From Acorus gramineus (Eukaryota; Streptophyta; Magnoliopsida; Acorales; Acoraceae): a stretch of DNA of 64,000 nucleotides. The translations under genes were made by a program, and so were the position numbers. The notes under the pieces were generated by a model. That model was not told the DNA's origin, did not search any database, and saw only the letters and a list, made by a program, of their open reading frames with translations. How positions within the stretch are numbered: position 1 is the stretch's first letter; the number at the start of each line of letters is the position of its first letter. Positions 47,747 to 59,611 of the stretch are shown piece by piece. The stretch covers positions 14,650,068-14,714,067 of the forward strand of contig CM060850.1 of the NCBI GenBank assembly GCA_030737835.1, in the 5' to 3' direction.

Positions 47747-49497
47747 TTATACACTCATTTTGTTAGTTTAGTCTATTTGACGATTCGTTTTACAGCATTA
47801 CATACTATATGATAACATAGTATATATTATATTATTATTATATATGATGTAAAAAAATTTAGTTATTTTTAATGTAAAAATATTTTCATTATATATTTCA
47901 ATTTGTATAACTGTATGTACTCTAATATAACAATGTATGATTTAAAAAAAAAAAAATTAATGTTCACTGTAATTGAAACCGGACTGGAGATGGACATACC
48001 ATTTTCTACGTGATGGGTATGAGAAATGGAATATATGATATATATGAGAAATATAATTTATTTGTGGATTCATTCTAGGGGGAAAGTTTTTGAAATGATA
48101 GTAAAGTAAGCCAAGGACACTTTATGTCATTTTAATCATATCCGGTACTTGTTGGCATTAAGAAATAAAAACAAATGCATTGCATTTTATGCGGAAAAAA
48201 AAAAATGTGGTCCCGTTTTGTTGATTAAGTGATCACCGAAGGTGGCGGATTTATATTTTATTTTTTTAATTATCAAATCATAATTACAGTAACAAAGTTT
48301 TTCATTATTAAGTATAATTTATTTTTATGATTGAAAACGTAGATTATAAGTTAGATTTGTAACTTAATTACACAAGATCTGTAATTCAAAATTTTAATAA
48401 ATATATAAATCTACAGTACGATTTTTTTTTTTTTTAACAAATGAAACCAACCATTTGTTAAATATATTTCTCAGACATATATTTTCAAAACTTCTCGACA
48501 TATATCTATGTAGGAGGACCTACCAAGCATGCCTGCTCCGTTCATTCACAACCTCCAAAACTTAAAAAAACAAATAATGAGGGGTCACACAGTGAATTGT
48601 TTCTCTTACACAAATGTCACGTTCAGTCTCTTTTTCAGTCTAATTCCAGCTTTTTAATTTTTTTTTAAATAATATATTTTATTTAATAAGTTACATGTTT
48701 TTATAAAAAATAAAGCATATGTTTCAATAAATTGCATGAATACATTTATAGAAAATATAAAAAATTCCTATAGATGCATACACCTCATTAATGTAAGTAA
48801 ATGCTTCGGTGATTTTCTATCGATGTATATGAGAATAAAATTGGGGCTAAAAAAATATGTAATAGCAATCATTAATTTATGGTACATTTGTGTATTTTCA
48901 ATAGTAACAAACAAGAATAGAATACTTGTATGCTTGTGAAATTACAAAATCTTGAATTAATACGTCTTTAGTTGGTTCACAGACTTCATAATAAAAAAAA
49001 ATGAATATAATTTTAAATATTCTTAACGGTAAGAGTCTTAAAAAAATTAACATAATTTTTTACGCTTACATGGCATTCTCTTATTTTTAATGTTACAGGG
49101 ATTTCTTATGTTTTTGACACAAGAAATCTTATCTGAATATTTTGAGTTTTGCAGAATATCAAAAATGAATTTTTATGTTTAAGGAACTGGAAACTTTCCT
49201 TTTTAGTGATCGATCAATCCCTTCTTCATAGTTTTTTTGATGTCCCCAACTTCAAATACTATTTCGTGTTTAGTCCATCAATCAAATGTCCATCTATTTA
49301 GATTGACAGATAGTTGAAATTCCTAAATTACCCATTGAAAAAAATTTCAGTCGCTGTAAACTATGATATTAGTGATTGATCTCTTCATTTTTCATATTTC
49401 ATTTTAAGTCTCAACTTCAAATATTTTTTCATTATTAATCCTTGCACAAAACGTCTATTTATTTGGGGATAATGGATGGTTAAAATTCTGAAACTAC
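47747..49497. other. AT-rich spacer with dispersed repeat copy 4
   Basis: The interval 48060-48240 matches the repeat at 10530-10690. The segment 48430-48620 weakly resembles the inverted-repeat arms (CAAATGAAACCAACCATTTG, AACAAATAATGAGGGG). No gene is seen. Confidence 0.45.
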
Positions 49498-50239
49498 TAA
49501 TTTGTTGTGCTTGTGTCATCTGGAGCGCTCTGATTGAAAATTTGGCTACATAATTTTTTTTCCTAGAAGTTATGTATTCCCGATTTGGTATTTGGATTTG
49601 ATTTTGTTAAAATCCAAGATGAAGAGGTTTAAATATGATTTTATTATGAGATGTCCAGTTTTGAGTTAGCTTTCGTACAAAAGTGAAATTAGATCAAATG
49701 GATTCTTGTAGTAAAATTTATGGGTATTTTACCAAGTATACCCCGGGGATGAAAATTCTAGCAGCAGCCCTGTTCAATGTTTAGCTCTAATTTCGGAATA
49801 GCTGGAGAGATTATTTGATCTTGGCATAACCATAAAAGTTGTAGATAATCATCTTAGTATTCCAACGGAATTAGAATTGTTCAATTCGGAGCTATATTGA
49901 GGATGTTATGGCTGTTCTAGTGAAGCATGTACAGAATTTCAAGACAAAGAATGATTTGGTCATTTCCATCCCTCTTTAGATATTTATGTGCAAATAAATA
50001 TATATCTCTCTCTCTCATCCCCTCCCAATCCCCACGTCAACTTCTTGGTTCTCCTTCTCTCTTTCAAACCCCCCCCCCCCAAGTGTTTGTAAAAATTCCT
50101 CAAAGAGAAGGAGGAGGTGAAGGAAGAAGAGAAGGTTTGTGCATATGTGTTGTTGTTGATCTTCTCTTCTCTCAAGCTCCCTCTCATGATCCTCCCCCCC
50201 TGATTTTCAGCCAAGGAGGAGGCTGAGGAGAGGCTGAAG

Positions 50240-50276
50240 AGGTGGTGGTGGTGGTGGTGGTGGTGGTTGAGGTGGT
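50240..50276. repeat. (GGT)n microsatellite
   Basis: About eight to nine GGT/GTG units within the solo LTR, followed by degenerate units. Confidence 0.85.
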
Positions 50277-50439
50277 TGTGGGTGCGTCGAAGGCCTCTGA
50301 ACCGCCCCCTTCCTTTTCCCTTCCCAAGATGAGCCCTTCCTCTTCTTTTCTTGGTTTTCATGGCATAGGGGGCTGTTGGGATGGTTAGGGAGGTCATGCA
50401 TGCTAGGTAGATGGGTTAGAGCGTGTGTGAGAGGTTGGG

Positions 50440-50990
50440 GAGGGTTAAAAAGGGGTTAGGGAAGAGTGGGCGAGCGTTGGGGGGGCTGTCTGCGCGCAGG
50501 CGGGCGCTGGCGGGCGCGCAGACGAGCGCTGGCGGACGTGCAGACGCGCGCGGGCGCGTGTGCTCGAGTGCGCGGGTGCACGCGGCCCGCGCACACGCGC
50601 CCGCGGAGTGGGCGTGCGGGTGCGCGCGAGCGGGGGTGTGGGCGGGAGTGTGCGCGAGCGTGCGCGCGCGCGGAGCAGTGCGCCTGGGCATGCGCCTGGG
50701 CGAGGGGCACTGGCGTGCGCGCAGGGTGCTGCGCGGGGGCGCAGTGCGCGCGGGTACGCACTGGGCTAGACGCTCGGTGCGCGCGAGCGTGAGCGCGCGC
50801 GTGGCAGCGCGTTTGGGTGCGCGGGCAGGGGCGCGGCAGTGCGCCAGGGGTGCTGGGGTGCGTGCGTGCGTATGCATGCGTGCACGTGCGGGGGGCATGC
50901 GTGTGGCTGCCCGAGGGTTCGGGTAGGTGTCGGGGCACTCGGACTCGCGTGCGTACGTGCGTGCTTGCATGCGTGCGAGTCCTTATGCAT
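50440..50990. repeat. GC-rich, CpG-dense block in the minus-strand LTR
   Basis: About 550 bp of GCGCGCG, GGGCGCGC and GTGCGTGCG runs. On the LTR's own strand it follows an ATCTGCAAGG motif and ACTCGGACAAG-like sequence, as the block at 27780-28260 does. Long open frames in all directions come from composition. Confidence 0.75.
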
Positions 50991-51559
50991 GCTTGTCCGA
51001 GTATTGGGTATTTTTAATGATTTCTATGTGTAAATTGTGTTGTTACTCACCAAATTGGATGCCCCTACCTTGCAGATCTCATCGGATGGGATGCGCGAGG
51101 TCCCGGGTCGTATGGTGAGTGGTTCGATTCCAATCCCCCCCCCCCCCTCTCTAGGGATGCGCTCGACCCGCGTAGACGCGCGTCGCGCATCGATGGGGCC
51201 CCCTAGCTATAATATGTAGATACTATGTAATGCATGTTTTAATATGATGTAACCATGCCATATTAGACCTTGTATGCTAGGGATATACATTCATATATCA
51301 TGTATAGAGGTCCATACATGCCTAGACACCATGTCCCATGCTAGGAAAGCCTTGACCTACGCATGATTCCCATTTAATTTAATTTATTTAAATCAAATGT
51401 GAATATATTGTTATAAGCATGCCTTAGAGAATATTATAACCTTGTTGTTATAAAATATGTTTCCCCGCATCTTAGTTATGCGCCCTGGAGGAATTCTTGA
51501 GAATTCATGACATTAGTAGTGTTATAAATCGTAGTCGACGGATCCAAGAGGATCATATC

Positions 51560-52700
51560 CGCGTGAGTAGGCTGTCTTCTCCTTTTGGTTGGATCCGAGT
51601 AGGGACTCCCCGGTGTTGGAAAGCTGACCTGACAGAGGGCTCCCATCTGTAGGTACCTCCGATGCATTCGGACAGTGCTGATCGTGGGAGTATACCAGGT
51701 AGAGGCTACGGAGTGTGGGAGAGGCCACCGAGTGGACCAGGGGTGGAGAGCGGTCTAGTCTACCCCAAAAGGCCCATGTCACCCCCTTAAAGGGTGAGGG
51801 TGGGGTGGGTCGGCGATGTTACGACCCACTAACTTGTGTAGTTACTCCCGTATAGGGACTATGACTATTTTAAGGTTAATATGAGTGTGTTGAGTATTGT
51901 TATGCCTGTGTTTTGATATCTCGATAAGTGAGTATCGAGAGTAGTTATTTTCCATTGGGTTCGCTTTGCGAACATGGGATCGTTCTCCCCCTCGTTGGAT
52001 CCGATGTAGGAACTTCTCGGGTTTAGTTGTCCTGACAGAGGGCTCCCATCCGTAGGTACCACCGATGCATTCGGAAGAGTACTGATCGTGGGAGTATACC
52101 AGGTAGAGGCTACCCGGGGAAAGGGGTACTGGCGGACCAAGGGTGTAGAGTGGTGAGTTGAGGAGATCGGGTTGTAGATACTACCCAGGAGAGGGTTAAC
52201 GAATGATGTTACGGGCATGGGAATCGTTCTCCCTTTTGGTTGGATCCGAGTAGGGACTCCCCGGCGTTGGAAAGCTGACCTGACAGAGGGCTCCCATCTG
52301 TAGGTACCTCCGATGTGTCAGACTGTGCTGATCGTGGGAGTATACCAGGTAGAGGCTACGGAGTGTGGGAGAGGCTACTGGGTGGACCAGGGGTGTAGAG
52401 CAGTCTAAATCTCTTCCAAAAGTCCCAAGAGTCTCCCTCCAGGAGTGAGGGTAAGGATGAGGTGAAGAATATCGCCGCGTGACCCATTCGTTGTTCAACC
52501 GTTCCCATAGTTGTTGGGTCTGGTCTTGAATCGATGTTTAAAGGCATCGTTTGAGCAATTATCTAGATGTAGATGATCCAGTAGTGTTGTGTAGACCAGT
52601 AAATCCGGGTCTCTTCGACCGACGGTATGGTCTCTCCCCAAAAGTCCCAAAAGACTCCCTCCGGGAGTGAGGGTGGGGGTGAGGTTGGTCGCGCCGCCGC
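51560..52700. repeat. Tandem array of about four diverged units in the minus-strand LTR
   Basis: Recurring blocks are GGATCCGAGTAGGGACTCCC, CTGACAGAGGGCTCCCATC, GTAGGTACC.CCGATG, GATCGTGGGAGTATACCAGG and AGAGGCTAC. Units begin near 51560, 51960, 52200 and, in partial form, 52600. It corresponds to the two-unit array at 13290-13690. Confidence 0.75.
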
Positions 52701-53220
52701 GTGACCCAGTTATCCATGGGTTTCCACCCATGTTTTCCTTGAAAGGGAATTGATTATGTATTGAACTGTAGTATGGTGATTGGTTTCCAGCCACTCACTG
52801 AGCTTGTAGCTCACCCCTCGCATACTGTTTCTTTTCAGGGGCGGTGTTGCGTGTGGGGCTAGAGCTTTCCTGTGGCGTGGTCTTATGGGCGTGGAGCCTT
52901 TTGCCAGCGGGTGGCGAGTGCGAGGCTGTCAGCATTCCTAGAGTCATTTTATGCTTTGTAAATCGTGCATGTGGCACAGGTTGTATTTTCTTTGGTCTAG
53001 ACTTGGCTCTCACAGGACAGTGATTATGTATTCGAGTCTGTAATAATGTTTTTGATTTACAGACATTGTTTATATATTATGCTTCCGCTTTTCAGTCAGT
53101 TATCATTATATTGCTTTGCCGCCTTGTGTATTGTTGTTGGAGTCTTTATTGACATCAGGTATTGATAGCTGATATTTTATTATTGCCACGTCTCGGGGAC
53201 GCCTAGGGCGTGACATAATT

Positions 53221-54289
53221 AATCCCCTAAATAAAAGAAACATGCCCCAATGAAACCATTTTCAACATTTTTATAATCAAGATATGGATTCTCTGGTTGA
53301 GTCTATCTTCAACTTCTATCATTTGATATTTCAAATCAATGATAGTGTGAAGTGGCGTAGCCAAGATTCTATAACAATGCGAAAAAATCTTGGATCCTTC
53401 ATAAATGATATTTTAAGTGTGAAAAAATAAATAAAAACTAAAATATCAGTAGCTTAAATGTAAATATATATATATATATATATGTTAGATTATCATAAAA
53501 TCACTAAATCTTAAAATAAATAAAATTTTGGAACCATGCAAAATAATTTTTCATTGACCGCATAAAAATTTTTTAATGGCATTTAATTTGATATTTCACA
53601 ATTTTCAATCAAAATAAATCATTTAAATCAAAATTCAATAATAAAAAAAATCTTCAAATTTGCTTGTATAATCATTATTCTTCTTCTTGTTATATAATCA
53701 ATCTTAATTAGACAGCTAAGACTATAAGAGGATGCAATCATAGATTGTGTGGGCATATGCAGTGTTGAATAACACTAAAATTATCACTGAACACCTCACA
53801 ATACAATGTAGTTTTGTTTTAGATATTTGATCAAACATTTTGTATATAAGGTCCAAATATCAAAATACTTACAAAATCTTACACACATTTTGTCCAGGAA
53901 CTAATAAGAAAATGACATTTGAAATTGGAAACTTAAAATAAAATATGGAGAAAGAAAATATTGATTCCTAAATAACATAGTTTATAGCGATTTAAAAATA
54001 AAAATCACATTTCACAAGCTAAAGTATATCAAACACATGGAGTAATTAATAATTAAATATACATTTGAAGTTGGAGACTTATAAAAAAAAATTGAGGGAT
54101 TGAATTCCTAAATAACATATTTTACAGAAGACTTAAAAATAAAAATATGCTTAAAATAGTTTCTTTGAGTAAAATTCAAATTTTATCAACATCAATTATA
54201 AATATCTTCAGTACTCTTATCTCAGCAACTGACAAAGATATTTACAAGCAAGAGATTATAAATTAGATTTTCAGCTTTTACCTACCCAC

Positions 54290-54291
<2 letters not shown>
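53221..54291. other. AT-rich spacer, possible hAT scrap
   Basis: AGTGGCGTAGCCAAGATTCT at about 53352-53371 resembles the plant hAT terminus, but no partner end was found. The rest is AT-rich without a recognised feature. Confidence 0.35.

Positions 54292-54320
<29 letters not shown>
54292..54320. repeat. (CA)n microsatellite
   Basis: About 14 CA units, uninterrupted. Confidence 0.95.
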
Positions 54321-54324
<4 letters not shown>

Positions 54325-54334
54325 GGACACACTA

Positions 54335-54645
54335 TCAATTCAATCGTACGTGATCAACAGCACAGACTAATATAATTAATCTCACATAACATTATAAACA
54401 CCTGTTGGTAATTAAAAAAAGTTGGTGACTCAGTGCATGAGGATCACCAAACATTTGTTAAGTATTTTTCAATGACATAACATGCAAAGCAATGCCACAG
54501 ATCCCCTCTACATGAGACGACCTTCCCCTCTAATCCACTCACCGCGTCCCAGTAGTATTACACTACTACTACTAGAAAAAAAACAATGAAAGATTACACA
54601 GTGATCTTCCACTTCTTGACATGCATTAACAGTCACATTAATTGT
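54335..54645 (+). pseudogene. Truncated chitinase gene copy: promoter and signal-peptide start only
   Basis: The stretch matches the promoter and start of the right chitinase gene. Shared blocks include GACATAA.CATGCAAA.CAATG, TCCCAGTAGTA and, at the ATG (54586), MKDYTVIFHFLT against [12 protein letters not shown]. The TATA box TATATAAG of the intact gene has become TACATGAG. Similarity stops after about 20 codons, at about 54645, so no hevein or GH19 sequence remains. Further upstream, GATCAACAGC...CACAGACT also matches about 59125. The two insert-like blocks present between these regions in the intact gene (59215-59560, 59612-59815) are absent here. Confidence 0.8.
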
Positions 54646-54734
54646 TTGCATTTTATATTGAGTATATTTTGTAATCAGTAAGTGGTTAAGTATATTTTGT
54701 AGTCCTTAATACATTATCATAGGATGTCTGTTTG

Positions 54735-54958
54735 GAAATACATATAAAAAATAAGATTTTAAATAAAGTGACTTAAATAAACTTGATTCTTGAAAAATAG
54801 ATTTTTTTTTCTTTTAAAAATCAACATTTTTGAACTAAAAACTGAAAGTAACTTTTTAATTAAGCCAGCTTTTTAGAATGCGTTTGACAACACTTTTTAG
54901 CTTTCTGCTTAATTAAAAGCAGAATCGCCCATTTTAAATGTTTCCAAAAGGGCAAAAA
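54735..54958. mobile_element. MITE-like block present only in duplication copy A
   Basis: It begins CTGTTTGGAAATACAT and ends ATGTTTCCAAAAGGG, an imperfect inverted repeat. Copy B lacks it and runs straight from AGGATGTCTGTTTTTT to TTTAGATTTCAAATC. It also contains GCTTAATTAAAAGCAGAA, related to the MITE at 3903-4125. Confidence 0.55.
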
Positions 54959-55518
54959 GATTTAGATTTCAAATCAGCTCATGCAGCAGCAGTGCATGCC
55001 ATTGAACACGCATAGAATTCGATTAATTTCATCCCTGAACTATCACTTCATGCATCTACCCCCTATATGGGTAGAGGATTAGTGGGGAACATATATGATG
55101 AAATATTGAAGAATAAGCACAAATAATATTGTTTGTGATTGCAACAAATAAGTTGATATTGCTGTATCATAATAAAACCAAGTCTCCCACTGGAATTGTA
55201 TTATTTATCTCAATTTATTCCCTCAATCTATTCTACTTGTATACGGGGTTCACATGTCAAATCATTTGTTATCATCTCTTATAAATCAGGGGACCCACAT
55301 ATCAAATCATTTCTAACTTTAATAAATTCTTATCTACATCTTATTCAACTTTTATCTACAACTTATACATGATCAAATCTTTCGATCTTCTTCTAAGCCT
55401 AAATTCTCCGTTGTTTGGCAGATCATGCAAGCCACCTCCTTCCTGTTAAAATCACGTGATGATCCAGATTCCCCCCTTGCTCCTAAATGCCAGAGTCTAT
55501 TTTAGGAGGTCTCCTGTA

Positions 55519-56694
55519 TGTAGATACCCCAATTTTGACCGTCTAAAAGAATGAAAATTACCTCAAATAGTATTTAAAACAAAACACTTTTGGACATGTA
55601 AGAAATTATCTTAGGGGAATTAGAGGGAGAAAAGAAGAAAGAAGATCTGGCCTAACACTTAGAAAAATAAAAGGGTCAGAACCCAGGCGGGTACTTCAAG
55701 ATAGTTGTCCCTCCCAGGCGGCTAACTTCAACAATCCGTCCCCTAACCGCTTCCCAGATATAGGACATAAAGTTAGCATTTAATGCTTATCATTTCCACG
55801 ATTTGTTTAGTTTAGCCACCCCTCTCTAACGATTCAGTCCAAGTAGCCGCCCCATTCCACCAACTGTCATAGATGGGACATATGGCAGGCTATGATGCAA
55901 TGCGGGTTCTTAAACACAGCCGTTGGACCACCGACGACTCAAACCAAGTAGCCGCCCCCTCTTCTCGAGAAAAATTCAGAACACAAAGATCTAATAGGGA
56001 GTTAAATCAACCACCATATTATCCAATTTGATCTATTGTCCAGATGTAACTCCCTTGTATCTTTTTACTATAAATGGGGGGGGGGGGTTCAAAACTTTTT
56101 ACAACATCAAGCATCCTTCATTTCCACTACCATATTCACTTGATCATTCCACCACTTGAAAACCCGAGAGAGAGAGAGAGAGAGCCTATTTGAGAGAGAA
56201 GGAAACTCACTTTCCACCAACTTCTACTCTCCATAAACCCTCTCTAGATCCCTGGTCAACCCTTGTTTAGCCCTAGCCAAGACAAACCACTTTCATACCT
56301 AGGTTCTGCACAATTTTAGAAAACCAAAGAACCAGGTACCATGCAGCTAGTCCAAACCAGCCATCGGACCCAGGTGGTTCGGTTAAAGTAGCCGGTGCCC
56401 TCCCACTTTTTAGCAACCTCATTTTCAAGTTTTTATCAAGTAGAAAGGATTTTTCATTTTCACCTCTGTGTGCGGCCGACCGTAGCTCAGAGAGAACTCA
56501 CCCAATTTCCCAACGAGGAGATCAACAGAAACACCAACTTTTCCTGCTTTTTGAGAAAGCAGGTGACAATCACATTTTAGTCATTCTAAGAGGTTGTTGA
56601 GCCATTCGGAAGCGACTCTCTCTGGGCGGTGATATAATTAGTCGCAAGGTGAACCAGGCCCATGTTCGAAAAACCCCAAATTTCAATACCGACA
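55519..56694 (+). mobile_element. Solo LTR, 1176 bp, TGTAGATACCC family
   Basis: It begins TGTAGATACCCC and ends ATACCGACA. The 5-bp flanks CTGTA and CTATT are diverged. The uninterrupted copy B sequence TCTCCTATCATGAAAAAG confirms the empty site. It is a single-piece reference for the copies at 17271 and 22711. Confidence 0.88.
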
Positions 56695-56696
56695 CT

Positions 56697-57400
56697 ATTG
56701 TGAAAAAGAAGTAGATTCAAAGTGGATCTCTTGGTTTCCTCCTCCTTAGAGTTGGTTGAAAGACAATTCAGACGGTTCACTTGTAGAAGATCGATATGGA
56801 TTTGGTGCACTTATTTAGAATCACAATGGTGATTGTCTTCGATCCCATTCAGCCAGGATTTTTTGCATTCTCGATTAACATTTTAGAGCTCAAAGGGGTC
56901 CTTGCTGGACTTCAACTATCTAGCTAGTGAAGCCAGTGTTACACATGTTTGGAGTGAATTGATTCCACCACGGTAATGGCTTGGTCCCACGATCGCGGCC
57001 TTATCCCTTGGACGATTATTCGAGACATCTGTTCTCTCCATCGAACTACTTCTTCTTTCACTTCTTGGAAGATATCTCATATCTATCAGGAGGGTAAGCG
57101 TGCCACTGATCTCCTAGCAGCTCATCAATCAGCCATTAATCAATCCTACTTCACCTCACCCATGTTGTGGGACACACTGAATTCTCTTATTAAAGAAGAT
57201 AAGGAGGATTTCAAGCTTCTTCGAAAGGATGATACCTCATCGGTGATTAATCAATTTGTATTAGCTTCCCTTTCAATCTACTCTCTCTTTCGTAATGGAG
57301 GCTGACTAAACCAATCATCTCTTTCCCTCCTCTTCTCATGTACATTTTTCTTCCTTATAGCAATACATATCTACTTACCAAGCCCAAAAAAAAAAGAATA
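56697..57400 (+). mobile_element. LINE 3' tail (RNase H and poly(A)), copy A
   Basis: DNSDGSLVEDRYGFGAL marks an RNase H start, and 56976-57305 is open and contains ISHIYQEGKRATDLLAAHQ, the usual plant LINE RNase H end with its Asp. It has in-frame stops before the open part. A poly(A) run at 57386-57395 ends the unit. The 5' part of the LINE is absent or unrecognised. Confidence 0.7.
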
Positions 57401-57488
57401 ATACATGATCAATCAAGCAACAAAAATTGTATTATTATGTTTTTCAACTAACTAATTAAACACAACCAAACAAAAAATAATTTATTTT

Positions 57489-58850
57489 TGTAGTCCTTAA
57501 TACATTATCACAGGATGTCTGTTTTTTTTTTTAAAAAAAAAAAAAAATATTTAGATTTCAAATCAACTCATGCAGCATGCAACTAGTGCATGCCACTGAA
57601 CAGACATAGAATTCGATGAATTTCTTCCCTGAATTGTCACTTCATAATGATTAGTGGGGAATAGATATGATGAAACATTGAAGAATAACTCAAATAAAAT
57701 TGTTTGTAATTGCAACAAATAAGTTGATATAGCTGTCATGATAAAACTGGTTTTCCACTGGAATTGTGTTATTTAATTCAATTTATTCTCTCAATTTATT
57801 CTACTTATATTTGAGGTTCACACATCAAATCATTTGTCATCACCTCTTATAAATCATGGAACTCACAGGTCAAATCATTTTTAACTTTATAAATTTTTAT
57901 CCACATCTTATTCTACTTTTATCTACAACTTTTATATGATCGAATCTTCCGATCTTCTTCGAAGCCTAAAATTCTCTGTTATTCGGTAAATCATGCAAGC
58001 CACTTCCTTCCGGTTCGAATCATTCACCTTTGATGATCCAGATTCCCCCCTTTCCCCCTTGCTCCTAAATTCCAGAGTCTATTTCAGATCTCCTATCATG
58101 AAAAAGAAGTCTTCTCGAAGTGGATCTCTTGGTTGAAAGTCAATTCAGATGGTTCGCTTGCAGAAGATTGATATGGATTTGGTGCATTTATTCAGAATCA
58201 CAATGGTTTCAATCCCATTCAGCCAGGATTCGTGCATGCTCGATTAACATTTTAGAGATCAGAGGGGTCCTTGCGGAAGTTCAACTAGCTAGCAAAGCCA
58301 GCGCTTCACATGTTTGGAGTGAGACTAATTCCACCACGGTAGTGGTTTGGTCCCATGGCTATGGCCTTATTCCTTGGATAGTTATTCGGGACATCTGTTC
58401 TCTCCATCGAATTACTTATTCTTTCACTTCTCGGAAGATACCTCATGTCTATCGGGAGGGTAACCATGCCACTGATGTCCTAGCAGCTCATCAATTAGCC
58501 ATTGGTCAATCCTACTTCAACTCATCCATGTTGTGGGATACACTGAATTCTCTTTCTCAGGAAGATAAGGAGGGTTTCAAACTTCTTCGAAAGGATGATG
58601 CATCATCGGTGATTATTATTAGCCTCCCTTTCAATCTACCCTCTCTTTTGTAATGGAGGTTGACTAAGCCAACCATCTCTTTCCCTTCTCTTCTCATATA
58701 CATTTTATCTTTCTTATAGCAATACATATCTACTAATTACCAAGTCTAAAAAAAAAAAGATAATACATGGTCAATCAAACAACAAAAATTTTATTATTAT
58801 ATTTTTTAATTAACTTTAAAACACAACTAAACAAAAAATAATTTATTTTT
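57489..58850 (+). repeat. Tandem duplication, copy B
   Basis: It matches copy A from TTTGTAGTCCTTAATACATT to AAAACACAAC.AAACAAAAAATAATTTATTTTT, without the MITE-like block and solo LTR. Confidence 0.8.
58085..58760 (+). mobile_element. LINE 3' tail (RNase H and poly(A)), copy B
   Basis: It is homologous to 56697-57400. The open frame 58120-58653 contains VYREGNHATDVLAAHQ and ends with KLLRKDDASSV, as in copy A. The DGS start of the domain lies in another frame, so the domain is shifted. A poly(A) run lies at 58748-58758. Confidence 0.7.
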
Positions 58851-59214
58851 ATCCATACGAATAGTTATCTATCTCCAAAAGTAGTTTATTTCACTACCCA
58901 AATTGATCAACTTACCCTATAATTAATTCTATTGTAACTGTTTTGGCATGTTATACATAAGCATGTACTGTGGTTCTGCTTCTGATCAGTTGCATGCAAT
59001 TTGGGTCTATCAGTTAAAAGTCTAGTTAATAAAGGCTTTTATATCATCAGCAGTGACTACTATTATAGATAGAGCACTCTAATAAAATATTATCCAAAGG
59101 GCACTTTCATTTCAATCACGATCAACAGCTAGCACAGACTGTAATTACACATAATATTAGTAAGAAAATCAAAGTTGGAGACTCGGCACGTGAGAAAGTG
59201 ATATTTGTGCATGA
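58851..59214. other. Far-upstream sequence of the right chitinase gene
   Basis: AT-rich, no gene seen. From about 59115 it matches the region upstream of the chitinase relic at 54335. Confidence 0.5.
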
Positions 59215-59560
59215 TGAAAAGTAAAGAAAAGTGAGAGAAAGTAAAAATAATTTTTTTTATTATTCAAAAAGTTAGTATTTGTATCAAACAAAGAAAATAA
59301 AAAATTATTCATCACTTTTTTTCTTATTTTGTCTTATTAAAAAAATGGAAAAAAAACTTTTATTTTCCCATGGGTGAGAATATGAGAAAAAGTAATAGAA
59401 AATTTTTCAACCATATGCACAAACACTATGAAAATTGATCAAAGGGAAAATGGGAGAAGGGAAAATCTTTTGTTTTCCCCCATTTTTCCTTTGATCCAAA
59501 TTCCCTCACTTTTTTTCATTTACCATTCAAATTTGTACACAAACACACCTCAAACATGTG
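59215..59560. mobile_element. MITE-like insert in the chitinase upstream region
   Basis: Ends are partly inverted: TTTGTGCATGATGAAAAGTAAAG with AAAAGTGAGAGAA on the left, and inverted TTTGTGTACAAATTTGAATGG with AAAAGTGAGGGAA on the right. The interior is also palindromic in style (GGGAAAATGGGAGAAGGGAA with TTTTCCCCCATTTTTCC). The relic promoter near 54.45 kb lacks it. Confidence 0.5.
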
Positions 59561-59611
59561 TTGCACAGACATTTATCATTATGAGCGCTGATGCATGAAG
59601 CCCGTTTACAG

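Larger units (their letters stand above)
49503..53215 (-). mobile_element. Solo LTR, 3.71 kb, minus strand
   Basis: Read on the minus strand it begins TGTCACGCCCTAGGCG at 53215 and ends GCACAACA at 49503. A perfect target duplication TAATT lies on both sides (49498-49502, 53216-53220). It matches 12575-16508 closely near its start (CCAACAACAA, AAGCGGAAGCATAA, GTGAGAGCCAAGTCTAG). No coding region is seen. It carries a GC-rich block and a tandem array. Confidence 0.9.
54690..57488 (+). repeat. Tandem duplication, copy A (contains a solo LTR)
   Basis: It starts TTTTGTAGTCCTTAATACATTATCATAGG and matches copy B from 57489. Both contain the same LINE tail. Copy A carries two extra blocks: a 220-bp MITE-like block (54735-54958) and a 1.18-kb solo LTR (55519-56694). 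The join between copies is at about 57488. Confidence 0.8.

Noticed and set aside
48577-48620. ATGAGGGGTCACACAGTGA resembling the chitinase start ATGAAGGGTTACACAGTGA
   Set aside because: The surroundings align better with the inverted-repeat arms than with the chitinase promoter, and the similarity stops after about 20 bases.
50416-50970. Open frames of 160-184 codons on both strands
   Set aside because: Same situation as at 28 kb, in the minus-strand solo LTR.
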